Shown here in pieces: positions 23,015 through 34,255 of a stretch of DNA of 64,000 bases. Every line of letters begins with the position of its first letter. The stretch's first letter is position 1. Below the pieces are notes generated by a model. That model was not told where the DNA came from and made no database searches. It saw nothing but the letters and a program-made list of their open reading frames with translations. A program made the position numbers and the translations under genes. Source of the stretch: Portulaca oleracea (lineage: Eukaryota > Streptophyta > Magnoliopsida > Caryophyllales > Portulacaceae); assembly GCA_029582165.1 (NCBI GenBank), contig CM055879.1, positions 31,592,830 to 31,656,829 on the forward strand. Direction: 5' to 3'.

Positions 23015-24032
23015 CTAAGGACAGTGTCTTATGTGATGTTGGGGGCTTCCACACTTAAAGCATCCTCCCCTTACAACCCTCATTCTACAATCTCGAGCAT
23101 AATGCCCGTGTCGCCACGTTGGCAGTCGGGACATTCGAGGCGACGCCCCAAGACTGATTGTTTTGCCAATTGTTGGGGCGGAACCTCTTCTCTTGGTAGG
23201 GTTCAGGTGGGTTGAAATGGGGTCGTTCCTTCCTCTTGAGCCCCTGAGTGCCAAGTTGTTGCTCCATGTCATGCATTACCCTTTCCACAGTGAGGGCGAC
23301 GTTCAACATGTTCTGGTAGGAGGTGAAATCACGTGATGACATCCGGTCCTGAATCTTGCAGTTCAATCCATCCCAGAAGCGATCCATCCTTAATTGCTCA
23401 CTAGACACAAGGACAGGTGCAAACTGAGATAGCTCGGTGAACTTAGCAGAATAAGCGAGCACACTAAGCTCCCTTTGGCGTAGGTCCATGAATTCTCTTT
23501 CTTTAGCCTTTTGTAGGGACATGGGATAAAACCGATCCTTCAGCACCACCTTAAAATGGTTCCAATCGAAACCTGGTTCGGTCCGTATCTCTTTCACACT
23601 GGCCCACCATAGATCGGCCTCCTCCTTCAGGTGGTACGCAGCAAAATCCACCCTTAACTCCTCGGGACAGCGTGTTGTATCGAAAATCTTTTCAATCTCC
23701 CTAACCCAATCTTCAAAGACCTTGGGGTCAGCTACCCCTGTGTAAGTGGGCGGGTTAAAACTATTGAACCTGTGGAGGAGAGCGGAGGGATCATCTTCCC
23801 TTTCTCCTCCTTGTCGATCCACCACTTTCCTCAGTAGGTCCTCGTGCTTGTTCAGCATCTCAATCATCAGCATGCTAGCAAGGTCGTTCCCTGGTGTTGT
23901 TGTACTCGACCCTGATTTCAAGTGAGGAAGGCGTTGGCGCAGTTCAGTCACGGTTTGAGGGCGTTGTTCGGCCGCAGCTGGTGTACGCTCTCGGGTAACA
24001 TTATTGGAGTGAGAACCGTTCGTGTCCGACAT
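23015..24032 (-). CDS. Retrotransposon gag, with frame-broken zinc-knuckle end
   Basis: Gag builds the virus-like particle that packages element RNA. The main ORF (24,032-23,085, 315 aa) has a Gln/Arg-rich N-terminus and the core Ty3/gypsy gag domain at about 90-265, with YTGVADPKVFEDWVREIEKI, the LKEEADLWWASV motif, and FYPMSLQKAKEREFMDLRQR. A basic, Pro/Asn-rich linker follows. The expected nucleic-acid-binding end is out of frame: residues of a first zinc knuckle are split between frames at about 23,085-23,150, and a second CX2CX4HX4C knuckle (CFKCGSPQHHIRHC) is read in another frame (ORF 23,272-23,015). The capsid part is intact; the nucleocapsid part is not continuous with it unless a frameshift occurs. 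There is no pol downstream. Confidence 0.88.
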
Positions 24033-24440
24033 CCTGGTTCAAAGACGTCGATTTAGACTACTTAAGGTTTAATCTCTCAGCGTAAATCACCAATTCTAAG
24101 GATAAACTATTCAATCTAGCTATCTCAGAAAAGTACTAGGCAGATACAAACTGTAAAATATTTGAATAAGTAGGCCCATGTAATAGCATCATATTTCACA
24201 TACTCTTTCATCGCACATCCTTTGAAAAGAAAGATGAACATATATATACTAACATCTCCAAAATTAAGACTATTATTTATATTACTTTGCACACCAGGGT
24301 AATAGTATGTATAACTATCCCCTATTTGGGATTAACGCACGAAGAAAACAACACACCACACTCAAGGATATATCACAATCAAACTAACTACGCATAAATA
24401 ACTATAGCAACCAATCCTAATACTACTGTTACTGTCCCAC

Positions 24441-24868
24441 TCATATGATCCTCTTACATAGAGGGTTCTTCCGGACCGCGATTGGGGTCCAATTAGGATT
24501 GTCAGATTCATTCCCCGAGTCCTCCTCGAGATCTTCTTCCACATCCAACTCTACCATAGCATCATCCTCGAGCTCGCTCTTTCTATGAGGCTGCTTCTCT
24601 CTACCATCTAGAATTTTCAGCGACATCTCTTCGTACGTCACGTCCTCTTTTAGCCTCCGAATTCTCACTGGAAGTCTTCTTCTGGTTCCAGGCCCTCCTC
24701 GGGGTTGTATTTCACATCCTCCTTGGGATTTAGGTCTTTAAGAGAAGCTAGAGCCTCGTGCTCATAGCAAACGTCGCGGTACGCCCATCCAACATATGTC
24801 AATAACAAATAAGAAAGCAATTTCAACAAAAAAAAAGCAAGGAAAAAGACACACATCCCATTCCCCAT
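24441..24868 (-). CDS. Two short acidic ORFs upstream of gag
   Basis: Between the primer site and gag are two consecutive ORFs in different frames. The first (24,868-24,665) has a hydrophobic start and an acidic end (PKEDVKYNPEEGLEPEEDFQ). The second (up to 24,668, ending 24,441) has no ATG at its left edge and is acidic (ELDVEEDLEEDSGNESDNPN). Their junction overlaps by a few bases. They may be pieces of one ancestral leader ORF. No known function; low confidence that either is translated. Confidence 0.4.
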
Positions 24869-24954
24869 CCTACACTCATCACTCCGAGCGTAACATCCTA
24901 AGCTCTAACTAAAAGCCTAATAGATACTTAGGAGCTACCAGGTCGCAACCCAGA

Positions 24955-24966
24955 GCTCTGATACCA
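24955..24966 (-). other. Primer-binding site, tRNA-iMet type
   Basis: The minus strand reads TGGTATCAGAGC, three bases after the 5' LTR end. This is the standard plant PBS complementary to the 3' end of initiator tRNA-Met. Confidence 0.95.
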
Positions 24967-24969
24967 TTT

Positions 24970-27900
24970 TGTAACGCCCCGAAAATTCAATTATAGAAAA
25001 GTCAAGTCAAACTAACGTTAACAGACAAAATTTAGCGGAAGACTCAAACTCTTATTGGGCGTTACTGCCGTATCCCCGAAGGAATACAAGGCGAGAAGGG
25101 AAACTACAACTGTCTGATAACAGTAAACCAAACTAACAACTCATACTTAGGGGTAAACCTCAAAACTAACTTCAAGTTTCTCATAAAAGAAAGGCAAAAT
25201 AATCAACGACTTCTAAACATGACGTCCTCACTTCTAATTCCCGTCCCCAGCATATAGATCTTCACCTGAAAACAAAACATTTCAAAAATGAGGGGGGAAA
25301 TCTCAATAATGTCTACCCCTAACGTTAAAAACAAGTTAAGTTCATTTCAATTCATTTGAGGGAGAGGGAACAAGTCAAACCATTTCACAAACCATTAAAC
25401 CCTTAACTGTTTTCCTCAACCCAACTAATCCATATTTTATTATGCGGGCGGGATACCACATCCCTTAGAGTAACATCGCCTACCACAGGCATCAAGAGCT
25501 CGCCTACCACAGGCATCAAGAGAGTTCGCCTACCACAGACATCAAAGATACTCGCCTACCACAGGCATCAAAGTTCGCCTACCACAGGCATCCAAGATAT
25601 TCGCCTAACACAGGCATCAAAGTTCGCCTACCACAGGCATCAAAATATTCGCCTACCACAGGCATCAAAATATCCACTATCCTATATCAGGGAAGAAGCC
25701 CTGATCTCCTGGTCTATAACCCGGCAGGATTCCAAACTCAGACTCGGTTATGCCCGAACCCGCTAATGTTTCACTTTGAATTATTAGTATCTTATGCAAA
25801 ACTCAACTCACAACTCTCAAGTCAAACCCAACCCAGGTTATCAAAACCAATAACAAAACTACTTACAAAAGACCATCTCAATTTCAATAACTCATAAATC
25901 AACAATTACAAACAAATATCAAAACCAGATGGCCACATTTCCACAAAAATCCCCTTTCGGGATGCAATTCTCAAAACATATTAGAAAACATTAAAACACA
26001 TTTAAAGAGCATCCCAGTGGGGATTAAAGCATAGACATTACCTGGTTAGCTTCACTTCACAGCAAAACAAACACACTTGAGCTCACTAACGACGCGAATT
26101 AGTTCGGGCCTAAAATAGAAATAATTATTCTAATCAAAACGTGCCCTTCGAAGTTAGTGTTAATTACCTTCTATCTAACCCTCCCCTAGGAACACTATAG
26201 GTTCCCATCATTCATGAATTTACGCTTTAAATTACCTAACACATTCCAAGTAATCACGTAACAAGATCAAAACATCATTTTCACTCAACAACATTTTTAT
26301 TAATAAATAACCTCAATAAGACAGATTACAGCATCCACATAAGAAGGGTCATAACTTGACTTTCCGACATCCTATGGGTCTGGTTTTAGACTTTTCGGAA
26401 ACCTCGAGATGTCTACTAAAACTCTTATGTTGAAGACTAAGCCTATATCAGCCTCGAAAGACTCTAAAAGTACCAAATTCTCCAACTGGTTCAGTCCTGA
26501 CAGGTTCTGGTAAAACGACTATAACTCGAGCTATACAACTCCAAAGTCCGATCCGCAAAATTTCTATGAAAGCTAACATCCAAGGGTATCTCAAGTTCAA
26601 AGGGTTTGATCAAAGGATGACTATATCTGTTATGGTGATCCGTTATTTAGACCCTATCAAAACTGTCTCGCACCCAGTTCCCATATAATTGGTTATTTTG
26701 GTTCTAACTTTCACCATTCGATCCCGGGATTCTAATTTGGATCTAAAACGGTGGCTAAGGTCAAATCCTCCACCCCAACACTTCATTCAGGAACCTCAAA
26801 TTTAGATTAATCATAATACGTTACCCACATAAAAGCATGATTTGATTTATCAACACATATATGCTAGTAATAACGAAAGGCCAAGGATCCCACGTTAAAT
26901 TATTTAATTAATTAATCAACACTACATTAGAAATAAAGCTAATAACTCTAGTTGTCAGACGAAAGACTAAGAGGCATGATTACATGTATATGTAAGTCAC
27001 GCATATATCCACACACAATATCATGCTTCATAAACAAGGTAATTTGCTAACCTAATCATCAAGCAAGATCCAGAATTTAAAAGAACGAAAGAATTTGCCA
27101 GAATCGAACAAAGAGAAACAGAAGAAAACGCACACTTCTCCTTTTTCAATACCAGTGATTAATATGTTATTTGAGAGTTATTAAGCATTCGAAACACACA
27201 TTACTCGACTAATACACACACACAAGCACGACCCTTTGAAAACTTGATCATATTTACAACACTTAATTAACATAGACGATTCTCAGATTATGAGGAACAA
27301 GAATTACCAAGCAAGGACTCAACCAAACACATAGCAACAATGTAGTAGGGCACGACGAGAGCAGAGCATGGCTAAAAGTTTGAAACGGGGTTTACACTGG
27401 GAGTGGTGGTTGACGATTTAGGGCGGTAGCAACGGCGACTGATGGCAATGACGGTGATCGGCAATAGCGGCACAACCGGAAATAGAGCAACTGGACAGGC
27501 GTCGCGACTCCGGTGGCTGGGCGACAGAAAGAGGAGGGGAAAAGTAGAGAGAAACAGAGAAGGGAAAGAATAAAGGGAGTAGTCTGCGTGGGTTTTGTGG
27601 TTGGGGGTTTTAGGTTTAGCCAAATAATTACTCTCTAATCTCCTCTTCCCAACAGATTAACAAACCAAAACCCACTCTAGCTAATCTCCTAACTGACTAA
27701 CCGCACAATCCCACAATTCTAGCTAAACTAAACTTCCACTCCTACCAATACTAACACTAATAGTTATACTGCTAATAAAAACACACAGCAATAATAATAA
27801 TATAGTAGTATTAATAGTCACCTATCTCGAATAATACGTATTACTATTGACAATAACAATATCTAATAATAACTAACAAGTATCATACCAATAATAATAA

Positions 27901-28248
27901 TAACACTAGCACGTAAATAATATTTACCTCCCCATAATTGTAATCAATAATAATAATAATAATAATAATAATCACGCAACAAATAATACCCACATAATTA
28001 TTCATATAACAGTTATAATAATCACAATAACATTAATAGTAATACTAATAATAATAAGAGTAATACTAATAATGATAATAATAATAACCCCATGAAATTA
28101 CCGATATACCCTTGTTAGTCCCTCAACGATCTTACGAGCTCAAGTGTCAGAATAAATAAACACAAACGAATAATAATAAATAACGAAGTCAAACCTAATT
28201 TACTAACGACGTCACGGTCAACATCTTTGAAATTTTCGGGGTTTTACA
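24970..28248 (-). repeat. Right LTR (5' LTR of the minus-strand element), 3279 bp
   Basis: Nearly identical to the left LTR, starting TGTAACGCCCC and ending CGGGGTTTTACA. It has 8 tandem units (25,476-25,673) instead of 10. Differences cluster at about 25,735-25,765 and 27,385-27,535. It should contain the element promoter, but I cannot pick a TATA box with confidence. Confidence 0.95.
25476..25673. repeat. Tandem array in right LTR, 8 units
   Basis: Same TCGCCTACCACAGGCATCAA units as the left LTR; two units fewer. Confidence 0.9.
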
Positions 28249-28253
28249 TATAC
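28249..28253. repeat. Target site duplication (right), TATAC
   Basis: Matches 19,370-19,374, confirming the outer limits of the retrotransposon. Confidence 0.95.
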
Positions 28254-28671
28254 ACACTAAATGTCTAAGGTATAGTAATAAGTGATACAATTAACATGCC
28301 ATGATGTAAACTTGAAGCTTACAAAATATATTAAGCTTAATATGAGGCTTTATTACTTAAATAAATAAATCAATTGCAATTAATGTTCCCAAAGTTGAGA
28401 GGGGATTGTTTCAACTCAATATTAATTAGATTAGACAATATAGCAATCAATATACAGTGGTAAACAACTACTCCAATCATCCAATATCTGTTGGTGAAAT
28501 ACAAAATGTGTGGGAGAAGGCCTGGAAGTCTTAGTCAAGACTTTACATACTAGTAGTATGTTTTCTAACAACAAAAGTCATCCTATTGCCTAAAATACTC
28601 CCAACACCTGAGAATGGAATCGAAAATTTATAATGACAATGAGAATGAGAATTATAGGAAGTCTTATTATA
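28254..28671. other. Gene-free intergenic DNA
   Basis: No supported gene or element. Confidence 0.45.
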
Positions 28672-28673
28672 TA

Positions 28674-28989
28674 CTTTCTTTGTTCCTTAATAAGTGTCAA
28701 TTTTCCTAACTATCTTGTCCTTTATTATTTGTCAATTATACAATTTCAATAATTAAAATACCCAACTTACCATTAATTAATGCATTTGAGTTTTATTTTA
28801 CCTTTTAAAATTCTCCTTTTTTTCTTACTCTCTCTACATTGACAATCCTCCCTTCATTCACTAATTAAAGAGGTGGAAGGGTATATATATTTGTCCATAG
28901 ACAATTTTTTTTTCCTCTATTTTCAATGAGTAATTAATATTGGTTTTGCAAAATTAGGTATCTTGACACTTAAAAAGAGACGGAGGGAG
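28674..28989. mobile_element. Stowaway MITE (316 bp)
   Basis: Flanked by TA. The left TIR is CTTTCTTTGTTCCTTAATAA; the right TIR, complemented, is CTCCCTCCGTCTCTTTTTAA, followed by GTGTCAA on both sides. Typical Stowaway. Confidence 0.85.
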
Positions 28990-28991
28990 TA

Positions 28992-30968
28992 GCATTACAA
29001 CAGTGGTAAATTTATTCATAATCATTTAAATTTCATTTTTAATTAGATGATTGAGATTAAATTAACCTTTATTTCCACCTATTTAAAGGAATTACTATAA
29101 AAGACATTTTTAATTAGAAAGCCATGATAAAAAAAAGAATTAAATTTGCTTTGAGTAAGATTATTTTATAGAATTATAAAAGGCATTTTATTTCCACCTA
29201 TTTAGAAAAAATTCCAAATAAGAGCTACAAATCTTATGAAAAGTTATTATATAATATTTTCCTTTTAAATTTATTAATTTATATTAATATGACATGCCAA
29301 ATTATATCAAATAACTGACAATTTTTTTTTTTTTGAGCGAGAACAAAATGGGAAAACCCCCAAGTTTTACAAATCAATTTTTTTTTTTAAAAAAAAAATG
29401 AATGATTAGCATAGGACATGAACATTCAAAAGATGCATTGAATGGTTAGGTTAGAGGGACAAAATGCATTGACTTGGAGTTGGAGGCCGAAAGGCAAAAG
29501 GCCCCGAGCAACTCAAACACTATTTCAAATTGTTGATATCATATCATATCATATCCAGTACACCAACTTAAATGCCTTCTAACTACAACACCCAAACATA
29601 CCAAATTATTATGCCTACATCATTGTATTTTCTTTTTTCATTCAGAAAAACCATTAAATCAAATTTAGTTATAGCATATATATAGACAAACCACTTCAAC
29701 TAGCTCATTAGTCCAAGTCCAACAAATACTACCAACCACATGTTATGCTTCTTTCAATTTTGCTACCCTTTGATAGATATCCTAGCTATAAACATGATTC
29801 TAAATTCTACTATAAGAAGTTAACAACAATATTTTTAGTGCGGACTGTGTTTACAAGAGGCCAGGAAAGATTTAAATGTAGATAAATCAGTCTTAATAGA
29901 TTAATAATAAAATTGAAAATTAAAGTTTCTTTCCAGTATGTATTCTCCATTATGCTTTTGAAACAAAAATATGAGGTGGATGGATATAGAAATAACTGGT
30001 ACATGAAACCATGCTCCAATAGATGTATCTAAATTTTACTCTTATTCGATAGATAAGTTTTCCTTTTTGAAATCAAAGAAAGATATTGAAGATGACTTAT
30101 GATTTGAAATAAAAGTTCTTGTTTATAGGAAGGGAAAGAATATAGTTGATTATTCCTATGAGTACTCAGAGTTAAAAACAATAGTTCAAGGAGTCTAAAA
30201 CTCCACATCACAACACACCAAATGCAACATCAAAACATTCCTAAGTTGTAAATGCTCACACTAAACTCGTATAATATCTAAACCGGTCTGAACTTTGACT
30301 GCGGATGGAAAACTTACACCTCAATAATTAAAACTCAAGTAAGAATACCATCTTACTCTTTAATTGATCCTCCCAACCATCAAGCAAATCCAAAATGTAA
30401 ACAAGTCAAATTCCTCTAAATCTTATCTTCAATTCACATAATTTGGTCTTGACTATTAATATCTTCGTACTTGCTGTCAATGAACTCCCTCTTAGTAGTT
30501 CTATCTTTTTTTTTCCAGCATAGCGTATGAAGCTTTGCAGTTAAAGTAAACATGTCATCCTAGCATGCTTCTTCATTTGAAACAATAGATTTTAAGAATA
30601 ATCCTTGTTTAGTCTCATCTCAACATCAAAATTAAATCTGCATTCGGAGTGTTTTGAAAATATATTATAAATCTATTTCCAGAAACTCTACTTAAAAAGA
30701 GAATAATCTTTCGATTTTGACTCCTCGAGCCATAGGTGGCTTACTTTTCAAGTTTATATTGAACCTCTATTTCCGGGCAGAACATTTGTAAGCGTAGAGA
30801 AAACATTTTGCCATTTTAACGCGACATGACAAGGTCTATCCCAAACAAGAAATGAATCACATTAATGAGAGTAACACCCATATTTGGAAGTATTAATGAT
30901 TCCACAAACACCAACAAAATTTCTCATTCCCTTTAAATAGTAGCCAACAAAACCATCAATCATAATTG
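28992..30968. other. Gene-free intergenic DNA
   Basis: AT-rich, with only short ORFs of no recognisable kind, including poly-T/poly-A tracts near 29,320-29,400. No gene. Confidence 0.45.
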
Positions 30969-30970
30969 AT

Positions 30971-31397
30971 GGTGTATTTGGTGGTTTCTCAGGAAAATAT
31001 TTTTTAGGAAAGTTTTCTCTGAAAAAGTTTTCTTTGGAAAAGTTTTTTATGGGAAAGTTTTTATGACAAAGAATATGTTGCGGTGTTTGGCTTACATTTG
31101 AAATCATGGGGACATTCGTCGAGAAATTTATTTGAAATGTCCAAATTATCCTTATTTATTTATTTATAAAATAGTTTTTAGGAGTATTTAGGGAAATTTA
31201 ATTAAAACGCTTTCCCTTTCCATGGGAAACAAATTTTCCCAACCCCTCCATGGAAAACATTTTCCCATTCAACATTGAAAAATATTGAGACCTACTATAA
31301 AATTTTCTCATTTTTATTTTGTAACCATACATGAAAAAATTGATCAACTTGAAAAATTAACAAACTTTCTTAGAAAAATCGCTCTACCAAATATCCC
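30971..31397. mobile_element. Possible hAT-like MITE (about 427 bp)
   Basis: The left end has GGTGTATTTGGTGGTTTCTC; the right end, complemented, has GGGATATTTGGTAGAGCGAT. The interior repeats GGAAAAGTTTTCT-type blocks in inverted order (for example TTTTCCCAACCCCTCCATGG on the right). No target duplication is certain. A related left-end fragment (GTGTGTTTGGTAGGGAAG) starts at 32,884. Confidence 0.45.
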
Positions 31398-31520
31398 TTA
31401 AAGGCTTAAAGTAATTTCAAGCCTTGAAATACTATAACTAATAAATGGTGACTTAATCGTACACATATATATCCTCATGGGAGTATCCCCATTAGCCCTA
31501 AGGGTCGACATTGTCGCCCT

Positions 31521-31953
31521 TAATTTTTTAAAAAAGGGTTTTTGGACATCAATAATACTAACTTTGGGGGTATTGGATATTAATAATACAAACTATTTTT
31601 TTGGACATTAGCAGTATGAACTATTGACATATTTTCCTCTAACAGTACACTATCGAATTGTTATGGTTTTAACTCATCGAAAAGATAATGTGGCTCCATA
31701 ATATGTGGCATAGAAAGCATGTTAATGTCCACGTCAACATTTTCTACCCAACCTCCGTCTTCCACGTCACACATCATGGAGCCATGTCATCTTTCCGATG
31801 AGTTAAAACTATAACAACTCGGTCGTGTACTATTGGAGGAAAATAGGTCGATAGTTGGTACTACTAGTGTCCAAGAAAATAGTTTGTATTATTGGTCTCC
31901 AATACTCCCAAAGTTGGTATTACTAGCATCCACTAATCCTTTAAAAAAATTAG
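31521..31953. mobile_element. Fold-back MITE (Mutator-like?), 433 bp
   Basis: Two arms of about 165 bp (31,521-31,690 and 31,790-31,953) are inverted repeats around a 100-bp loop. Matching blocks include TTTGTATTATTGG.., CTCCAATACTCCCAAAG and GAGTTAAAACTATAACAA on one arm and their complements on the other. Long arms suggest a Mutator-type fold-back, but no target duplication is clear. Confidence 0.7.
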
Positions 31954-33018
31954 TATAATTTTGGATTTAAAAAATGGATTACATATCTACTGAATATATA
32001 TAATAATGTGTTGAACATGTTTAATTTTTTTCCGATTATTAATAGCCAAAAGGCTTGAAAGTTTATAGAGTACAACAAATTGCAAAATACAACAGCAACC
32101 GAACAGCAACCGACCAGCTTTAAGAGAAAAAGGTAACAACCAAACACCATTAAACATAAATAGCACAGCGAGGACGTTCGCAACCACGACAGCCAAAATC
32201 CATCACAGCTTAATCACGCAGCTAAAATATCAATAACTTCAGTTTGGTGGATCATCGAGGAATCGCACACCTATATCATTGTCAATAATCTCAGTCATAC
32301 GATCTATCTTGACATCAAATCATCAAGACTGTCAACTTCCAAACTGTTCACACGTTGGACATTTTATCCTTCTGACCATCTTTTTGGCCAAAGTCAATGG
32401 GTATGCTCAAAGTCATAATTTCACATCTGTTGATTGAAGGTGGTCTACTTTTTCCAACAAAATCTAATGCCTTCACTTTTGTTGATACTTACATACACCT
32501 TTTCTTTTGAGAGTTGAAGGGGAAAAGAAAGGATGAAACTCAAATTTGAAAAGGGTAGAAAAGAAGAATATTGATGAACAACGAACACTAGACCGTTGGT
32601 TTAAAAAAAGTAAATAGAATGATTGGGGCAGAGAATGAGTAAAAATGGTGGCAGCATTTCCAATAAGAAACTAAGTTAGACGTGATTTGCGTGACCATTT
32701 TTTAATACATTCCCTGCTTCTATTTTTCCCTACAATTGGGGTCTCTTTTTACTGCTTTTTCCCTCAAAAAAGTTAATTGCTGTTTAAAAGAATCAATGTT
32801 TATTCGAGGTCCGATTTGCTATTTGGTATCTTCTTCACTAGCAATGTTTACACTTACACTAACGTTTATAGTTTTAATTTAGAGTGTGTTTGGTAGGGAA
32901 GAAAATAATTTCTAGGAAAATGTTTTCTCAATTTTATAGTGTTTGGTACAAAAAAAGTTTGGAAAATTATTTCAAAAAAAAATTATTTTCCTCTAAACGA
33001 AGGAAATTGATCTCCTTT
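31954..33018. other. Gene-free intergenic DNA
   Basis: Includes a truncated hAT-like end (32,884-33,010) that stops at the Harbinger MITE insertion. No gene. Confidence 0.45.
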
Positions 33019-33263
33019 GGCCCTATTCTTTTCTGCGGTTGGCAAACTGCGGCACCACAGCATACCGCAGTTTGCCACAACTCACCACACTTTACCACAA
33101 ATCATTATTTTTCTCCCTCCTCACTTTTCTCCTCTACTTTTTACATTCTCTCTCCTCACCTACTCCACATACCAATAATCTACCACAATTCCACCACACC
33201 CTCCACAATTCCACCACACCACACCACACCATACCGCACAATACCGCAGAAAAGAACAGGGCC
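33019..33263 (+). mobile_element. Harbinger/Tourist-like MITE, copy D (245 bp)
   Basis: The left end is GGCCCTATTCTTTTCTGCGG; the right end, complemented, is GGCCCTGTTCTTTTCTGCGG, nearly perfect. Flanked by TTT (33,016-33,018 and 33,264-33,266) rather than the usual TTA. Confidence 0.9.
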
Positions 33264-33784
33264 TTTGTTCAACCTAGAACAAATATTTTACGCCCTTGAT
33301 TATTAGATCGATTTTCACTACTAACTCTAACTGAAATTTAAGGGCGAAATTCCACAATTAACGGTTTTTCCCGAAATTTTGTAACACGATTGAATTGATT
33401 AAAAAAAAGCTCAAATATAAATTTTTAGCTCAAAATATTTTTATTTAATAACATTTATCGCGACATATACCATAATTTTTTGCCGTTAAAACTAACTGGA
33501 GTTTTTAAAAATTCAAACTGAATTGTTTGAATCGAAACTTTATGATTTGATAGTATGGACTAAGAGAAACTCAAATATAAATTTTGAGTTCTAAATATTT
33601 TCATTTGTAACATATATTGCCACTTTTATGATACAATTGCAACATAAATTTTATGAGTGGAAAACAATTTCTCTAACATATATAAATCATCTATCAAAAA
33701 TAGAAATTGCCAGCAGAACAAAAATCACAGTGTGATCACATGTATAGACATTGGTCTACAGAAACTAAACTTTACTTTGCATAA
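33264..33784. other. Gene-free AT-rich intergenic DNA
   Basis: No gene. A weak repeat of the phrase AAATATAAATTTTTAGCTCAAAATATTT at about 33,410 and 33,570. Confidence 0.4.
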
Positions 33785-33787
33785 TTA

Positions 33788-34006
33788 GGCCGTGTTCTAT
33801 ACTGCGGTATTTTGTGGTGAGGTGTGGTGGAATTGTGGTAGGTTATTGGTATGTGAGGTAGGTGAGGAGAGAGAATGTAAAAAGTAGAGGAGAAAAGTGA
33901 GGAGAGAGAAAAGTGAGGAGAAAAAAAAGTAATAATTTACGGTGAAATGTGGTGGGTTGTGGCAAACTGCGGTACCATGTGGCAAACTGCAGTATAGAAC
34001 ACGGCC
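33788..34006 (-). mobile_element. Harbinger/Tourist-like MITE, copy E (219 bp)
   Basis: Flanked by TTA (33,785-33,787 and 34,007-34,009). The left end is GGCCGTGTTCTATACTGCGG; the right end, complemented, is GGCCGTGTTCTATACTGCAG, a 19/20 match. Orientation is opposite to copy D, only 525 bp away. Confidence 0.95.
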
Positions 34007-34255
34007 TTAGAAGATAAGTATCCAAAGGGGCCATTAACTGCTCATTAGATTGCTTGCAATTGCATTGTCACAACTGAGTTGCATGTCAGAAAATCTTTAC
34101 AATTAAGGAAGGCCCTAAACTAGACTAGAGTAGTAGAGCCCCTACCAAAGAGGATAAACTACACATCTGTAACTGTGAGCCCTACAATTCTGAATTCTTC
34201 CCTCGAAAATCTGCAGAATTAATTCCCTGCTGAATAAATAATAGACAGAATCGAG

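Larger units (their letters stand above)
19375..28248 (-). mobile_element. Complete gag-only Ty3/gypsy LTR retrotransposon (8.9 kb)
   Basis: The element reads on the minus strand. Both LTRs begin TG and end CA and carry about 20-bp inverted ends (TGTAACGCCCCGAAAATTC-type). The left LTR is 3346 bp and the right 3279 bp, nearly identical outside a few patches, so insertion was fairly recent. The internal part is only 2249 bp: primer-binding site, two short acidic ORFs, one gag ORF, polypurine tract. No protease, reverse transcriptase, RNase H or integrase is present, so it must depend on enzymes of another element. This structure, long LTRs plus gag alone, matches the non-autonomous class described as TR-GAG. 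The family cannot be named from sequence alone. Confidence 0.95.

Noticed and set aside
21847..27623. Small minus-strand ORF in each LTR (MAKPKTPNHKTHADYS...)
   Set aside because: The two copies diverge by frameshifts in the C-terminal half and have no known domain; open by chance in a GC-rich patch.
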